Part shown: in pieces, positions 1 to 8,796 of the stretch | How positions within the stretch are numbered: the stretch's first letter is position 1 | Layout of the letters: each line of letters opens with the position of its first letter | Position numbers and translations under genes: made by a program | Notes under the pieces: generated by a model | What the model saw: only the letters and a program-made list of their open reading frames with translations | Database searches by the model: none | Told to the model about the DNA's origin: nothing | NCBI RefSeq assembly: GCF_014639275.1 | Contig: NZ_BMFW01000007.1 | Coordinates: forward strand, 93,932 to 157,931 | Direction: 5' to 3' | Length of the DNA: 64,000 nucleotides | Origin: Arthrobacter liuii | GTDB lineage: Bacteria > Actinomycetota > Actinomycetes > Actinomycetales > Micrococcaceae

Positions 1-1
1 G

Positions 2-856
2 GGGGCGGGGGGCGCCGATGCCACCAACAAGCTCATTGCCGAAAAGAACAACCCCATCGCTGATGTCGCTTTTGGGCTCAACAACATGTACTTCTCCCAG
101 ATCAAAAAAGAGGGTGCGCTGGAGGCCTACCATCCGGCATGGGCGGGAGACGTGGACAAGGGCCTCGGCGACGGGGAGACATACTGGCCCTTGGTGAAGC
201 AGGCCATTCTCCTTGGCTACAACTCGGACAAGATCGCCAAGGACGCCGCGCCGAAGGACTGGACGGACCTGTGGACCAAGGATGAGTTCAAGAGCCGCTA
301 CGAGCGGGTCACCGGGATGGGCACCGCCACTGCTCAACTGGTCTTCGCCGGGATCCTCTCCCGGTACCGGGACAACTCCGGCGATCTGGGGATTTCCGAC
401 GACGGGTGGAAGCAGGTTCAGCAGTACTTCAAGAACGGCAGCCCCGCCGTTGCCAAGACCGACCTGTTTGCCCGCATTGCCTCCGGCGACGTGGACATGG
501 GCCAGATGCCGTCCTCGATCATTGCCGACCGCGAAAAGTCCTTCAAAGTGAACGTGGACACGGTCATGCCTTCCGTGGGCGTCCCGCTTGCAGTGGAGCA
601 GATAGCCCTGGTGAAGGGGACCAAGAAAAAGGAGCAGGCACAGAAATTCATCGACTGGTTCGGCAGCGCAGAAGTCCAGGCCGAGTTCGCGCAGAAGTTC
701 AACTCAATGCCGGTAAACAAGGGCGCCCAGGCAAAGGCCAACCCCGGGGTGGTGGACTTCTTTGCCGGCCTCAAGCAGCAGGACATCGACTGGGACTTCG
801 TCCAGAAAAACATGGGCGCCTGGGTGGAGAAGATCGAACTCGAATACATGACCTAA
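2..856 (+). CDS. ABC transporter substrate-binding protein, 5'-truncated (2-aminoethylphosphonate/ferric type)
   Basis: The frame is open from base 2 and lacks a start and signal peptide, so the gene enters from outside the window. The 284 visible residues contain a GADATNKLIAEKNNPIADV stretch, typical of periplasmic/lipoprotein binding proteins of the Fe(III)/AEP (PotD-like) superfamily, and end at a TAA. It lies 47 bases upstream of an ABC ATPase and a fused permease. That binding protein-ATPase-fused permease order is known for AEP-type and ferric importers. The ligand cannot be settled from the sequence: phosphonate, iron or another small anion are all possible. As an actinobacterial protein it should be a membrane-anchored extracellular solute receptor. 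Confidence 0.8.
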   Translation, partial: GAGGADATNKLIAEKNNPIADVAFGLNNMYFSQIKKEGALEAYHPAWAGDVDKGLGDGETYWPLVKQAILLGYNSDKIAKDAAPKDWTDLWTKDEFKSRYERVTGMGTATAQLVFAGILSRYRDNSGDLGISDDGWKQVQQYFKNGSPAVAKTDLFARIASGDVDMGQMPSSIIADREKSFKVNVDTVMPSVGVPLAVEQIALVKGTKKKEQAQKFIDWFGSAEVQAEFAQKFNSMPVNKGAQAKANPGVVDFFAGLKQQDIDWDFVQKNMGAWVEKIELEYMT

Positions 857-903
857 CCCGTCCTGCCAGCCGCCGTCCCCGTGTTCCCTCAGACAGGTTT
901 GCC

Positions 904-1968
904 ATGATCCGCTTGGAAAACATCGAAGTTACCTTTGGCGATTTCACCGCCATTCCGCACCTGGACCTGCATGTCCGGCCCGGCGAGTTCTTCACCCTCC
1001 TGGGGCCCTCCGGGTGCGGAAAGACTACGGCGCTGCGCACCTTGGCCGGCTTCATCGAGCCGGCCAGGGGTACGGTCAGGGTGGACGGGAAGGACGTGAC
1101 CCGCCTTCCAAGCGACAAGCGGCAGGTGGGCATGGTGTTCCAGAACTACGCCCTGTTCCCCAGCATGAGCGTGTGGGAGAACATCGCCTTCGGACTCAGG
1201 GTCCGGAAGGAAAAACCGGCAGACAGCGACCGCCTGGTACGGGACATTGCACGGCGCGTGGAGCTCAGCGATGAGCAGCTCGCCAAAAATGTGGCTGAGC
1301 TGTCCGGCGGCCAACAGCAGCGGGTGGCTGTTGCCCGGGCCTTGGTACTGCGGCCCAAGATCCTGCTGCTGGACGAGCCCCTGTCCAACCTTGATGCAAA
1401 GCTGCGCCACCAATTGCGCCAGCAGCTCAAGGACCTGCAGAGCGAATTCGGCATCACCACTGTCTATGTCACTCACGACCAGGACGAGGCACTTGCCATG
1501 AGCGACCGCGTAGCGGTGTTCAACAAGGGAGTGGTCGAGCAGGTCGGGACGCCCCAGGACATCTACGACCATGCCGCCACGGAGTTCGTCTGCAATTTCA
1601 TTGGCGACAGCTCAGCCCTGACGCCGGAGTTCGTCGCGGAGGTCAACCGGCTCTCCGCAGCCGGACTCAGCACGGAGACCAGATCCTACCTGCGCGTGGA
1701 AAAGGCCTCCCTGGACCGGCCTGCGGACGGAGGGACCGCCGTCGGGCTTCCCGCCACCGTCATTTCCCGTACCTATCACGGGCTGCACAGCCGCTACGTG
1801 GTCCGCAGCCACGGGGCGGACATCCGTCTCCTGGTCAGGGAAGACGGGGGAGCGCACCCGGAGACGGGCGCCGCCACCACGGTCTACGTCCAGCCCGGAC
1901 ACATTCTCCAATACCATCCGGGCACTGGCGTCTCCCTGGGACAGGACCAGGCGGTCGCCCTGCCATGA
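904..1968 (+). CDS. ABC transporter ATP-binding protein
   Basis: A 354-aa importer ATPase that powers uptake by the adjacent permease. Visible motifs are Walker A GPSGCGKT (residues 34-41), Q-loop FQN (about 79-81), signature LSGGQQQ (133-139), Walker B ILLLDEP (153-159) and the switch His191. A C-terminal TOBE-like region (about 240-354) is typical of the MalK/PotA/FbpC group. The frame stays open far upstream, but the ATG at 904 begins the conserved MIRLENI strand and follows the binding-protein stop by 47 bases. The stop overlaps the permease start as ATGA, so the two are translationally coupled. The substrate is not determined; AEP-type or ferric import is the best family guess. Confidence 0.92.
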   Translation: MIRLENIEVTFGDFTAIPHLDLHVRPGEFFTLLGPSGCGKTTALRTLAGFIEPARGTVRVDGKDVTRLPSDKRQVGMVFQNYALFPSMSVWENIAFGLRVRKEKPADSDRLVRDIARRVELSDEQLAKNVAELSGGQQQRVAVARALVLRPKILLLDEPLSNLDAKLRHQLRQQLKDLQSEFGITTVYVTHDQDEALAMSDRVAVFNKGVVEQVGTPQDIYDHAATEFVCNFIGDSSALTPEFVAEVNRLSAAGLSTETRSYLRVEKASLDRPADGGTAVGLPATVISRTYHGLHSRYVVRSHGADIRLLVREDGGAHPETGAATTVYVQPGHILQYHPGTGVSLGQDQAVALP

Positions 1969-3788
1969 GCGGCAACAACACGGTGCGCAGCATGGCGAGC
2001 TCCCCGCTCGTCCTGGTGGTGGGCGCCGTTCTCACCTGGTTTATTGCCGCGTTCCTGGTATGGCCAAACGTCAACATCCTGATGGCCACCTTCTTCCCAG
2101 ACGGCAGTTTTTCGGGCCGGGCTGCGGAGAAGCTGTTCTCCTCACAGCGGGCAATGAAGGCGCTGGGCAACAGCTTCCTCCTGGCCGTGGCGCTGTCCAT
2201 TACCGTCAACCTGGTGGGCGTCTTCATCGTCCTCGTGACGCATTACTTCCGGATCCGCGGTTCGAGGATCCTTTTCCTGGGATATGCCTCGACGTTCATC
2301 TATGGCGGCATAGTGCTGGCGGCAGGGTACAAGTTCATATACGGGGAAAAGGGCATTGTCACCTCGCTGCTGGTCAGGCTGGTCCCCGGAATGGACGCCG
2401 GCTGGTTCTCAGGGTTCTTCGCCGTCCTGGTGGTCATGACCTTTGCCACCACCACCAACCACATGCTGTTCGTTGCCAACGCCCTTAAAGGTATCGACTA
2501 CCAGACCATCGAGGCCGCACGGAACCTGGGTGCCTCCCCGTGGACCGTCCTGCGGCGGATCGTCCTGCCCATGCTCAAACCAACGCTGTTCGCCGTCACC
2601 ATCCTGTCCTTCCTCACCGGCCTGGGCGCCCTGAGCGCCCCGCAAGTGCTGGGCGGCCGCGACTTCCAGACCATCACGCCGATGATCCTGACCTTCACCA
2701 ACAGCCCCACCTCGCGGGACCTGGCGGCACTGCTGGCCGTGATCCTGGGCGTGGCCACCATGCTTATGCTCGCCGTCATGTCCCGCGTGGAGAAGGGTGG
2801 CACATACTTTTCGGTGTCGAAGGTGTCATCCGAACTGCAGAAGCAGGACATCACCAATCCCGTTGCCAACGTCGCCGTGCACGCCGTGGCATATCTTTTC
2901 TTCGCCGTGTACACGCTTCCGGTGGTGTTGATCGTGTTTTACTCGTTTGCCGACGGCGCGGCCATCCAGACGGGACAACTGTCGCTGGCCAACCTGACAC
3001 TGGACAACTACGTCCGGGTCCTCACCCAGCAGTCCGGGCTTCGGCCTTTCATCGTCAGCGTTGTGTACAGCGCACTTGCGGCCGTGATCGCCGTCGGCGG
3101 ACTCCTCTTCGTGGCCCGGCTGCTGCATAAACACAAAAACTGGGTGGCCTCAGCGTTCGAGTACCTGCTGCACATCCCGTGGATCCTGCCTTCCGCACTG
3201 CTGGCCTTGGGCCTGATCGTCAGCTACGACCACCCCAGCCCTCTGGTGGGCGGTGCCGTCCTGACGGGGACACTGGTGATCCTGCTTATCGCATTCGTCA
3301 CGGTGAAAATCCCCTTCACTCTCCGGATGCTCAAGGCGTCCTTTGCCTCCGTGAACTCTTCGTTTGAGGAGGCTGCCGCCATCATGGGCGCCAAGACGCT
3401 GTACGTGTTCAGGCGCATCCTCCTGCCGCTGGTGCTCCCCGCGGCAGCGGCTATTACGGCGCTGAACTTCAACAGCCTGCTGGACGACTACGACACGGCC
3501 ATCTTCCTGGCACATCCGCTGGTGCAGCCGCTGGGCCTGGTGATCAAGGCCAACACCGATGGCGCGGAGGGCACTGAGGGAATCGCGAACACGTTCGTTT
3601 ACACGGTGCTTCTTATGGTCATCACAGGTGTGACAATGTATCTCGTCTACGGCCGGGCCGGGCGCCGCAGGACCAGGAAGCGCAAGCCCGCGCCCCCTCC
3701 CCTTTCGCAACTGCCTGGCCCTGCACTTCCCCGCGACCAGGCTCCGGGTGAGGACGACGCAACCCGCCCGGCCACCGCCGTCCGGTGA
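1965..3788 (+). CDS. ABC transporter permease, two fused permease domains
   Basis: A 607-aa inner-membrane protein with two BPD_transp_1 units in one chain, as in FbpB and the putative 2-aminoethylphosphonate permeases. Two EAA coupling loops are visible: EAARNLGASPWTVLRRIVLP around residue 184 and EEAAAIMGAKTLYVFRRILL around 467. About twelve hydrophobic segments are spread over both halves. The C-terminus is a basic, Pro-rich cytoplasmic tail (about 565-607). The start overlaps the ATPase stop (ATGA). The stop abuts the convergent monooxygenase stop with no gap, so no separate terminator fits between them. Confidence 0.9.
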   Translation: MSGNNTVRSMASSPLVLVVGAVLTWFIAAFLVWPNVNILMATFFPDGSFSGRAAEKLFSSQRAMKALGNSFLLAVALSITVNLVGVFIVLVTHYFRIRGSRILFLGYASTFIYGGIVLAAGYKFIYGEKGIVTSLLVRLVPGMDAGWFSGFFAVLVVMTFATTTNHMLFVANALKGIDYQTIEAARNLGASPWTVLRRIVLPMLKPTLFAVTILSFLTGLGALSAPQVLGGRDFQTITPMILTFTNSPTSRDLAALLAVILGVATMLMLAVMSRVEKGGTYFSVSKVSSELQKQDITNPVANVAVHAVAYLFFAVYTLPVVLIVFYSFADGAAIQTGQLSLANLTLDNYVRVLTQQSGLRPFIVSVVYSALAAVIAVGGLLFVARLLHKHKNWVASAFEYLLHIPWILPSALLALGLIVSYDHPSPLVGGAVLTGTLVILLIAFVTVKIPFTLRMLKASFASVNSSFEEAAAIMGAKTLYVFRRILLPLVLPAAAAITALNFNSLLDDYDTAIFLAHPLVQPLGLVIKANTDGAEGTEGIANTFVYTVLLMVITGVTMYLVYGRAGRRRTRKRKPAPPPLSQLPGPALPRDQAPGEDDATRPATAVR

Positions 3789-4844
3789 TTACCCGCCGGA
3801 ACCGCTGCCGACGGCGGCCCGTTCGTTCCGCCGTCGGGCCAGGCTGAGCAAGCGGTCCCGCAGCGGCTGGGCACCTTCCGCCAGGGCCACACGGTTGAGG
3901 GCGGACGAACCCCGGCTCACCGCCTGGGTCCGGAGACGGCGCTTACGGTTGTAGGCACGCAGCGCCTGGTCTGCGGGCAGCGTGTTGAGGAGGTCCGCCA
4001 GTGTTACCGCATCCACCAGGGACTCGCACGCCCCGCGGCCCAGGTTGGGGGTCATGGCGTGTGCGGCGTCGCCAATCAGGACAGTCCTGCCGCTGACGTA
4101 GGAGCGCAGATGCGGAACTGTCCACAGCCGCTGCACCAGGGAACCCTCTGGGGTCGCGGCGGCCAGAACCTGACGGATGCCGGGCGCGTGTGCGGCGTAG
4201 CGTTCCCTCGCCTGGTCCAGTGCCGAAGCCACATCGATTCCATAGGGGCCGAGTCCGGACCGGTAGCTCGCATACCAGAGCGTGCCGCCCCGGGAAGCGG
4301 CGATGCCGAACAGGTCCCCGCGGCTCCAGTACTCCCCCACCTGGTCCTGGTTGACCGGGGAAGGAAGAATCCCCCGGAGGGCAAGGTAGGGCAGGAGCCG
4401 TGCAGCGGTGCCGGCTCCCCAGACCTCGCGGCGGATCATGCTGTGGACACCGTCGGCGCCCACCACCAGGCCGCCGCCAGCCGGAACCCGCTCGATATTG
4501 GCCGTGACGCGCCGCACGGCGCCGGGAACGGCGGAGTCCAGGAGCTGCAACAAGTCGATGCGGGAGATAGCGAACATTCCTGCAGCATCGACTGTCACCC
4601 AGGGCTCGCCGGCACCGTTGCGGATTGAGCCACTGCCGATTACCGGGCTCGCCGCCCTGGCTTCCTGGAGCAACCCCAGCCGCGCCAGCGCACGTTGGGC
4701 GGTGGGCCACATCCCCAGCGCAGTGCCGACGACGGGCAGCTCCGGTCGCTTCTCATAAATAGTCACTTGGAACCTGGCCGGGTCCAGGCAGGCCGCGAGT
4801 GCCAGCCCTGCAATGCCTCCGCCAACGATCGAAATCGTCTCCAT
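3789..4844 (-). CDS. FAD-dependent aromatic-ring monooxygenase family protein
   Basis: A 351-aa group A flavoprotein monooxygenase (UbiH/salicylate or 3-hydroxybenzoate hydroxylase family, NAD(P)H-dependent). It shows the dinucleotide motif GGGIAG (residues 8-13), the DG motif GADGVHS (129-135) and the second FAD motif GDAAH (258-262) followed by TPNLGRGAC. The ATG at 4844 starts directly at the beta strand METISIVGGG; a longer frame exists but adds unlikely residues. It is divergent from a TetR gene 57 bases away with a palindrome between them, so substrate-responsive repression is likely. The substrate is unknown. At 351 aa it is somewhat short for the family but all FAD motifs are present. 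Confidence 0.85.
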   Translation of the reverse strand: METISIVGGGIAGLALAACLDPARFQVTIYEKRPELPVVGTALGMWPTAQRALARLGLLQEARAASPVIGSGSIRNGAGEPWVTVDAAGMFAISRIDLLQLLDSAVPGAVRRVTANIERVPAGGGLVVGADGVHSMIRREVWGAGTAARLLPYLALRGILPSPVNQDQVGEYWSRGDLFGIAASRGGTLWYASYRSGLGPYGIDVASALDQARERYAAHAPGIRQVLAAATPEGSLVQRLWTVPHLRSYVSGRTVLIGDAAHAMTPNLGRGACESLVDAVTLADLLNTLPADQALRAYNRKRRLRTQAVSRGSSALNRVALAEGAQPLRDRLLSLARRRNERAAVGSGSGG

Positions 4845-4853
4845 GCAGTAGAT

Positions 4854-4873
4854 TTTACTACGTTTGTAGTGAA
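4854..4873. promoter_or_regulatory. Candidate TetR operator
   Basis: An inverted repeat TTTACTAC-gttt-GTAGTGAA with 7 of 8 arm bases paired. It lies in the 57-base gap between the divergent monooxygenase and TetR starts, covering both likely promoters. Its position and about 20-bp size fit a TetR dimer site. Assignment to the neighbouring TetR protein is inference. Confidence 0.5.
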
Positions 4874-4901
4874 CCTGAAGGGCTGTTACTAGACTGGGCC
4901 C

Positions 4902-5441
4902 ATGCCCGACCGCAGGACGCAACTCCTAGATGCCGCCCTGGCCGTGGTGGCGGACAAGGGCATGAAGGGACTCACCCATAGAGCCGTGGACGCGGCGGCA
5001 GGACTGGCGGAGGGCACCACCTCCAACTACTACCGGAACCGCAACGCCCTGGTCGAAGCGGTACTGGAGCGGGTGCTGGAACTGGACGCAGCGCTCCTGC
5101 AGGACCAGGGCCCGGCCGCTCCGCCGCAGAACGTGGATGAGCTGTCAGACCAGCTGGCCGGGCTGATACTGGCATTGGCCGGGCACCACGGCGGCCTCAC
5201 CCGCGCCCGGCTGGCCCTTTCGCTCGACCATCCCGAGGCCGTGACCGCCGGCCATCACCTGCTGGTGGCCGGACTGGAGCAGGCGCTGGCGGCATTGGGG
5301 CTGGCCGACCCAGCGGCCCGGGCGCGGGACGTGGCGGACTACGGCGACGGCGTGCTGCTCCATCTCCTCACCGTCAGGCGGGACGAGCAGCCGGACGCCG
5401 CTGCCATCGCCGGGACTATCCGCCGCCTGCTGGCACCATAG
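4902..5441 (+). CDS. TetR family transcriptional regulator
   Basis: A 179-aa protein. An N-terminal helix-turn-helix spans about residues 5-50 (LLDAALAVVADKGMKGLTHRAVDAAAGLAEGTTSNYY pattern, shown here only as its ends: LLDAAL to SNYY), followed by an all-alpha ligand domain. The HTH ends with the SNYYRNR segment typical of the fold. It is divergent from the FAD monooxygenase with a palindromic site in the shared promoter. The simplest reading is a local repressor of that gene, and probably of itself, released by an aromatic ligand; this is inferred from position. Confidence 0.88.
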   Translation: MPDRRTQLLDAALAVVADKGMKGLTHRAVDAAAGLAEGTTSNYYRNRNALVEAVLERVLELDAALLQDQGPAAPPQNVDELSDQLAGLILALAGHHGGLTRARLALSLDHPEAVTAGHHLLVAGLEQALAALGLADPAARARDVADYGDGVLLHLLTVRRDEQPDAAAIAGTIRRLLAP

Positions 5442-5471
5442 GACGCACCCGCCGTCGTAATCCTCCCGGGT

Positions 5472-6659
5472 TTAGGCGCGGCCGGGCCAGCCGGTGTATG
5501 CCTCGGCCAGGTAGGCCATGCCGTGGCGGGAGGAGACCACGGAATTCAGTTCACCGAGCTGGCGGGCGCGGGAGAAGTCGTCCGCGTCCGCAGGGGTGTG
5601 GAGCATCGTGGTCATCCAGTAGGAGAACTGCTGCGCCTTCCACACCCGGTCCAGCGCACGGTCGCTATAGGTCTCCAGGAGCTTGTCCGAGCCGGAGTTG
5701 TAGTGGCTGTCCAGTCCCTCGAAAAGGACCTTGACGTCGTTGATGGCCAGGTTGAGGCCCTTGGCACCTGTGGGCGGCACGGTGTGCGCGGCGTCGCCGG
5801 CCAGGAACAGGTTGCCGTACCGCATGGGGGTGTGGACGAAGCTCCGGAACGGCAGCACCATCTTTTCCAGGACCGGGCCTTCCTTGAGCTCAAAGCCGTT
5901 GCCGTTGACGCGACCGCGGAATTCGGCCCAGATCCTGTCGTCGTCCCACTCCGCCACGTTTTCCTTGGGATCGCACTGGAAGTACATGCGCTGCACGGTT
6001 TCGGTGCGCTGGCTGATCAGGGCGAAGCCATTGGCGGAGTTGGCGTATATCAGCTCGTCGGAGCTGCGCGGAGCCTCGGCCAGGATGCCGAACCAGGCAA
6101 AGGGGTATTCGTGGAAGTACCACTTGCGGTTGGCCTCCGGAATCTGGAACCGGCAGTGGCTGCGGGATCCGTCTGCGCCCACCAGGAAGTCGGCCTGGAT
6201 CTCGAACTCGACGCCGTCGGCATCGGTAAACCAGACCTTCGGCTTCCCCTCCAGGTCGTGGACGGTGGTGTTGGTGACGCTGTAGCGGACGTCGCCGCCG
6301 TCATCCTTCCTGCGCGCGGCGAGGTCCAGGAAGACGTCCGTCTGCGGGTACAGCCACACCGACTCACCCACCCGGTCCTTGAAGTCGATGCGGTGGCTTT
6401 CGCCGTTGAAGCGAAGCTCGATGCCGTCGTGCCGGTCCCCATCGCGCAGCACCCGGTCGGAGACGCCGCTGTCCACCAGCAGGTTGACGGTCCCGTGCTC
6501 CAGGATGCCGGCCCGCACGGTGTGGGAAATTTCCTCGTGGCTGCGGATCTCGATCACCGTGGACTCGATTCCTGCCTTTGCCAGCAGATGGGAGAGCATC
6601 AGCCCTGCCGGACCGCCTCCCATGATTGCTACCTGGGTGGTGATGACTTTTCGTGCCAT
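5472..6659 (-). CDS. pobA: 4-hydroxybenzoate 3-monooxygenase
   Basis: A 395-aa flavoprotein that hydroxylates 4-hydroxybenzoate with NAD(P)H and O2 to protocatechuate, the entry compound of the pca operon at 29.8-36.7 kb. It has GGGPAG (14-19), GADGSRS (161-167) and GDAAH (288-292) followed by VPPTGAKGLNLA. Tyr205, Ser216, Arg218 and Tyr226 fall at positions equivalent (offset +4) to the substrate-binding Tyr201, Ser212, Arg214 and Tyr222 of the Pseudomonas enzyme, so a 4-hydroxybenzoate substrate is well supported. Length is normal for the family. An IclR gene lies 127 bases upstream in the same direction, the likely PobR-type activator. Confidence 0.96.
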   Translation of the reverse strand: MARKVITTQVAIMGGGPAGLMLSHLLAKAGIESTVIEIRSHEEISHTVRAGILEHGTVNLLVDSGVSDRVLRDGDRHDGIELRFNGESHRIDFKDRVGESVWLYPQTDVFLDLAARRKDDGGDVRYSVTNTTVHDLEGKPKVWFTDADGVEFEIQADFLVGADGSRSHCRFQIPEANRKWYFHEYPFAWFGILAEAPRSSDELIYANSANGFALISQRTETVQRMYFQCDPKENVAEWDDDRIWAEFRGRVNGNGFELKEGPVLEKMVLPFRSFVHTPMRYGNLFLAGDAAHTVPPTGAKGLNLAINDVKVLFEGLDSHYNSGSDKLLETYSDRALDRVWKAQQFSYWMTTMLHTPADADDFSRARQLGELNSVVSSRHGMAYLAEAYTGWPGRA

Positions 6660-6754
6660 GGCTGTGTCTCGCTTCGTCGCGGGGCCCGGAAATGGGCCGG
6701 AAATGGTTGCCTGGCTTCAGTGTGCGGCAGAACGGGTGACGGGCGTTACAGGCA

Positions 6755-6769
6755 TTCCGTTGATCGGAA
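6755..6769. promoter_or_regulatory. Candidate operator upstream of pobA
   Basis: A perfect 5-bp inverted repeat with a 5-bp spacer, TTCCG-ttgat-CGGAA, about 95 bases upstream of the pobA start, between the IclR stop and pobA. The 15-bp size matches IclR-type sites. It could be the binding site for the adjacent IclR protein; no experimental link is implied. Confidence 0.4.
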
Positions 6770-6786
6770 CGGGCTGGGATCCAGGT

Positions 6787-7524
6787 TCACGCCAGGCCTC
6801 GGGCAATGCCGCGGGCTGCGGTCTGGAGCGCCGGAACCAGGGCCTGCAGGCGCATCTCCTGCAGGGGGACCACCACGCCCAGTGATGCCACAGCGCGCTG
6901 GCGGCGGTCCAGAACGGGCACCGCGATGCCCCAGGTCCCCGGATCCACCACGCCCTTGAGTTGCGCGAAACCCTGGCGGGAGGTTTCTGCCAGCAGCGTC
7001 CGGACGTCGTCCGCGGTCAGTTTTCCGTCCGGGTCGGTGAACTGACCCAGGTATTCCTGCTTCACGGCCTTTGACTGGTGGGCCATCAGCGCCAGCCCGG
7101 CGGAGGAGATGTGGATGGGCATCCTGCCTGCCACCTGCGCACGGTTGGCCACCGAGCCCCGCCGGGACAGCCGCTCCACGAACAAGGCCTCCCAGCCGTC
7201 CAGCACCGCCAGGTTCACGTTCTGGTTCAGGACCTGCTGGATGTCCTCCATGAACGGCATGGCCGCCTGCCGCAGCGCCAGCGCCGGCGAGGCGCGGTTC
7301 ACCAGCTCCCACAGCCGCAGCCCCGGCCGCACCAGTCCACCGGGGGCTGTCTCCAGGAGCCCGTGCCCGGAGAGCTGGGCCACCAGCCGGTGCGTGGTGG
7401 TCAGCGGAAGACCAGCGCGCTCCGCGAGTTCAGACAGCCGGAGGGCGCCGACGTCCTGGGGGAAGGCGGAGATCAGCCGCACGATCCGGTCCACCACCGA
7501 GTCCCCCGAGGTTGAGTTCGCCAC
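6787..7524 (-). CDS. IclR family regulator (probable PobR-type)
   Basis: A 245-aa protein with a winged helix-turn-helix at about residues 10-60 (LRLSELAERAGLPLTTTHRL) and a C-terminal IclR effector domain at about 80-245. It starts at a GTG at 7524. It lies immediately upstream of pobA on the same strand, so a role in 4-hydroxybenzoate control is likely but positional. It differs clearly from the three PcaR-like IclR proteins of the window (21.7, 29.0 and 39.7 kb), which suggests a different ligand. Confidence 0.85.
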   Translation of the reverse strand: MANSTSGDSVVDRIVRLISAFPQDVGALRLSELAERAGLPLTTTHRLVAQLSGHGLLETAPGGLVRPGLRLWELVNRASPALALRQAAMPFMEDIQQVLNQNVNLAVLDGWEALFVERLSRRGSVANRAQVAGRMPIHISSAGLALMAHQSKAVKQEYLGQFTDPDGKLTADDVRTLLAETSRQGFAQLKGVVDPGTWGIAVPVLDRRQRAVASLGVVVPLQEMRLQALVPALQTAARGIARGLA

Positions 7525-7629
7525 GGCCGCATCCTTCCGTTGAACGGGAAGTCCAGCGTACCGCGGTCCTGGAGGGCCGCGCGGGCCTTAGGGCAGCAGG
7601 CCTGGAGGTGCGGTGCGTCTGGAAGGCGG

Positions 7630-8694
7630 TCAGGCCGTCGTCGTGCGTTGCCGGACGCGGCGCCACGCGCCCGGTACCAATACCACGCTGACACCCACCG
7701 CGGCGCCGATCACTGTTTCGATGATGCGGTCGCGCAACAGGATGGTGGGCGAAGCTGGCACCACTAGCAGAGTGGAGATCAGGGCCAACGGTGTCACAAA
7801 GATCTGGGCCAGCACGTACTGGCGGGCAATGAAGAGTTCGGCGCCGAACTGGCACAGCGCGATGACCAGCACGATCTGCCAGGGAGCGAGGTTCAGCAGC
7901 AGGATCACGGCCAGCAATGCCAGGCCCAGCACGGTACCGATGATCCTTTGGATGCCGCGGCGTACCCGGTGCCGCGTGGTGTGACCCACTAGGGGCACCA
8001 CCGCGGCCACCATGGCCCAGTAGTTGTGGCCGAAACCTAGCTGGCCGCCGGCCCACGTGGCCAACGAGCCGGCGAGCCCCGCGGCCACCAGGTAACCGAA
8101 CCCTTCAAGCCAGGCCGTGCGCTTTTCCGCCGCCGTGCGCCGGATCCGGGGAGGCCGGGTCCAGGGAGTGCGGTGGCTGGGAAGGATCCGGGACGAGAAG
8201 CCGACGAGCAGGGCGAACACGGTGGTGAGCACCGCCACCAGCATGCCCTCCCACAGCGGCGGCTGGTTGGGAATGGATGCGATGGCGGCGAAAGCGAAGA
8301 TATGGAAGAGCGAACCCGCAGGGCGCAGCCGCAGCCAGGAAATGGCTACGGAGCAGGCGCCGGCCACCAGCGTGGTGGCCAGGACCAGCAGCCAGGTGTG
8401 CGCGGCAGCGTCCAGGCCCATCGCGGGACCCATCCGCGCTGCGAGCGCCGCCAGGAAGATCACCAGGAGCATCAGCAGCCCGGCGCGCAGCTGCAGCATA
8501 AAGCGGACGGCATGCGGCTCACCACGGCCGTAGATGCCCGTGAAGGCGCCGAAGGACGCGAAGATTGCCAGGTCCAGCCGCCCCAGCAGCACCAGGGTGA
8601 TCAGCGGGACGAAGACGCCCACGGCGCACCTGAGCGCCGGGTGGTGGTCCTTGTTGCCGGGGCCAATGCTGAACATCTCGGTAAACATCTTCAC
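7630..8694 (-). CDS. FUSC family membrane protein (aromatic-acid efflux type)
   Basis: A 354-aa integral membrane protein with two blocks of hydrophobic helices: about residues 22-165 and 200-345, separated by a basic cytoplasmic loop near 172-195 (RTPWTRPPRIRRTAAEKR). This layout and the C-terminal VPLVGHTTRHRVRRGIQRIIGT motif are typical of the FUSC/fusaric-acid-resistance and AaeB-like families, which export aromatic acids. The start is a GTG at 8694 with an in-frame ATG two codons later. Its location beside pobA suggests relief from hydroxybenzoate overload, an inference. It is divergent from the ACT-domain gene. Confidence 0.8.
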   Translation of the reverse strand: MKMFTEMFSIGPGNKDHHPALRCAVGVFVPLITLVLLGRLDLAIFASFGAFTGIYGRGEPHAVRFMLQLRAGLLMLLVIFLAALAARMGPAMGLDAAAHTWLLVLATTLVAGACSVAISWLRLRPAGSLFHIFAFAAIASIPNQPPLWEGMLVAVLTTVFALLVGFSSRILPSHRTPWTRPPRIRRTAAEKRTAWLEGFGYLVAAGLAGSLATWAGGQLGFGHNYWAMVAAVVPLVGHTTRHRVRRGIQRIIGTVLGLALLAVILLLNLAPWQIVLVIALCQFGAELFIARQYVLAQIFVTPLALISTLLVVPASPTILLRDRIIETVIGAAVGVSVVLVPGAWRRVRQRTTTA

Positions 8695-8796
8695 GGGCAG
8701 CGCCTTCCTGGGGTGGATTCTAACGGGCGGCCGCGCTGACGTTCCTGGTAAATCCTACGCGGGCACCCCCTGCAGGCGCCCGACGCGTTCCCATGA

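Noticed and set aside
1..22. G-rich window start as an assembly artefact or frameshift
   Set aside because: The bases translate in frame to GAGGADATNKL, which fits the binding-protein family.
3780..3795. Terminator between the ABC permease and the monooxygenase
   Set aside because: The two stops abut with no intervening bases and no hairpin spans them.
5523..6959. Long open frame on the plus strand opposite pobA (478 codons)
   Set aside because: It lies antisense to a well-supported hydroxylase and its product has no recognisable motif; high GC commonly opens such shadow frames.
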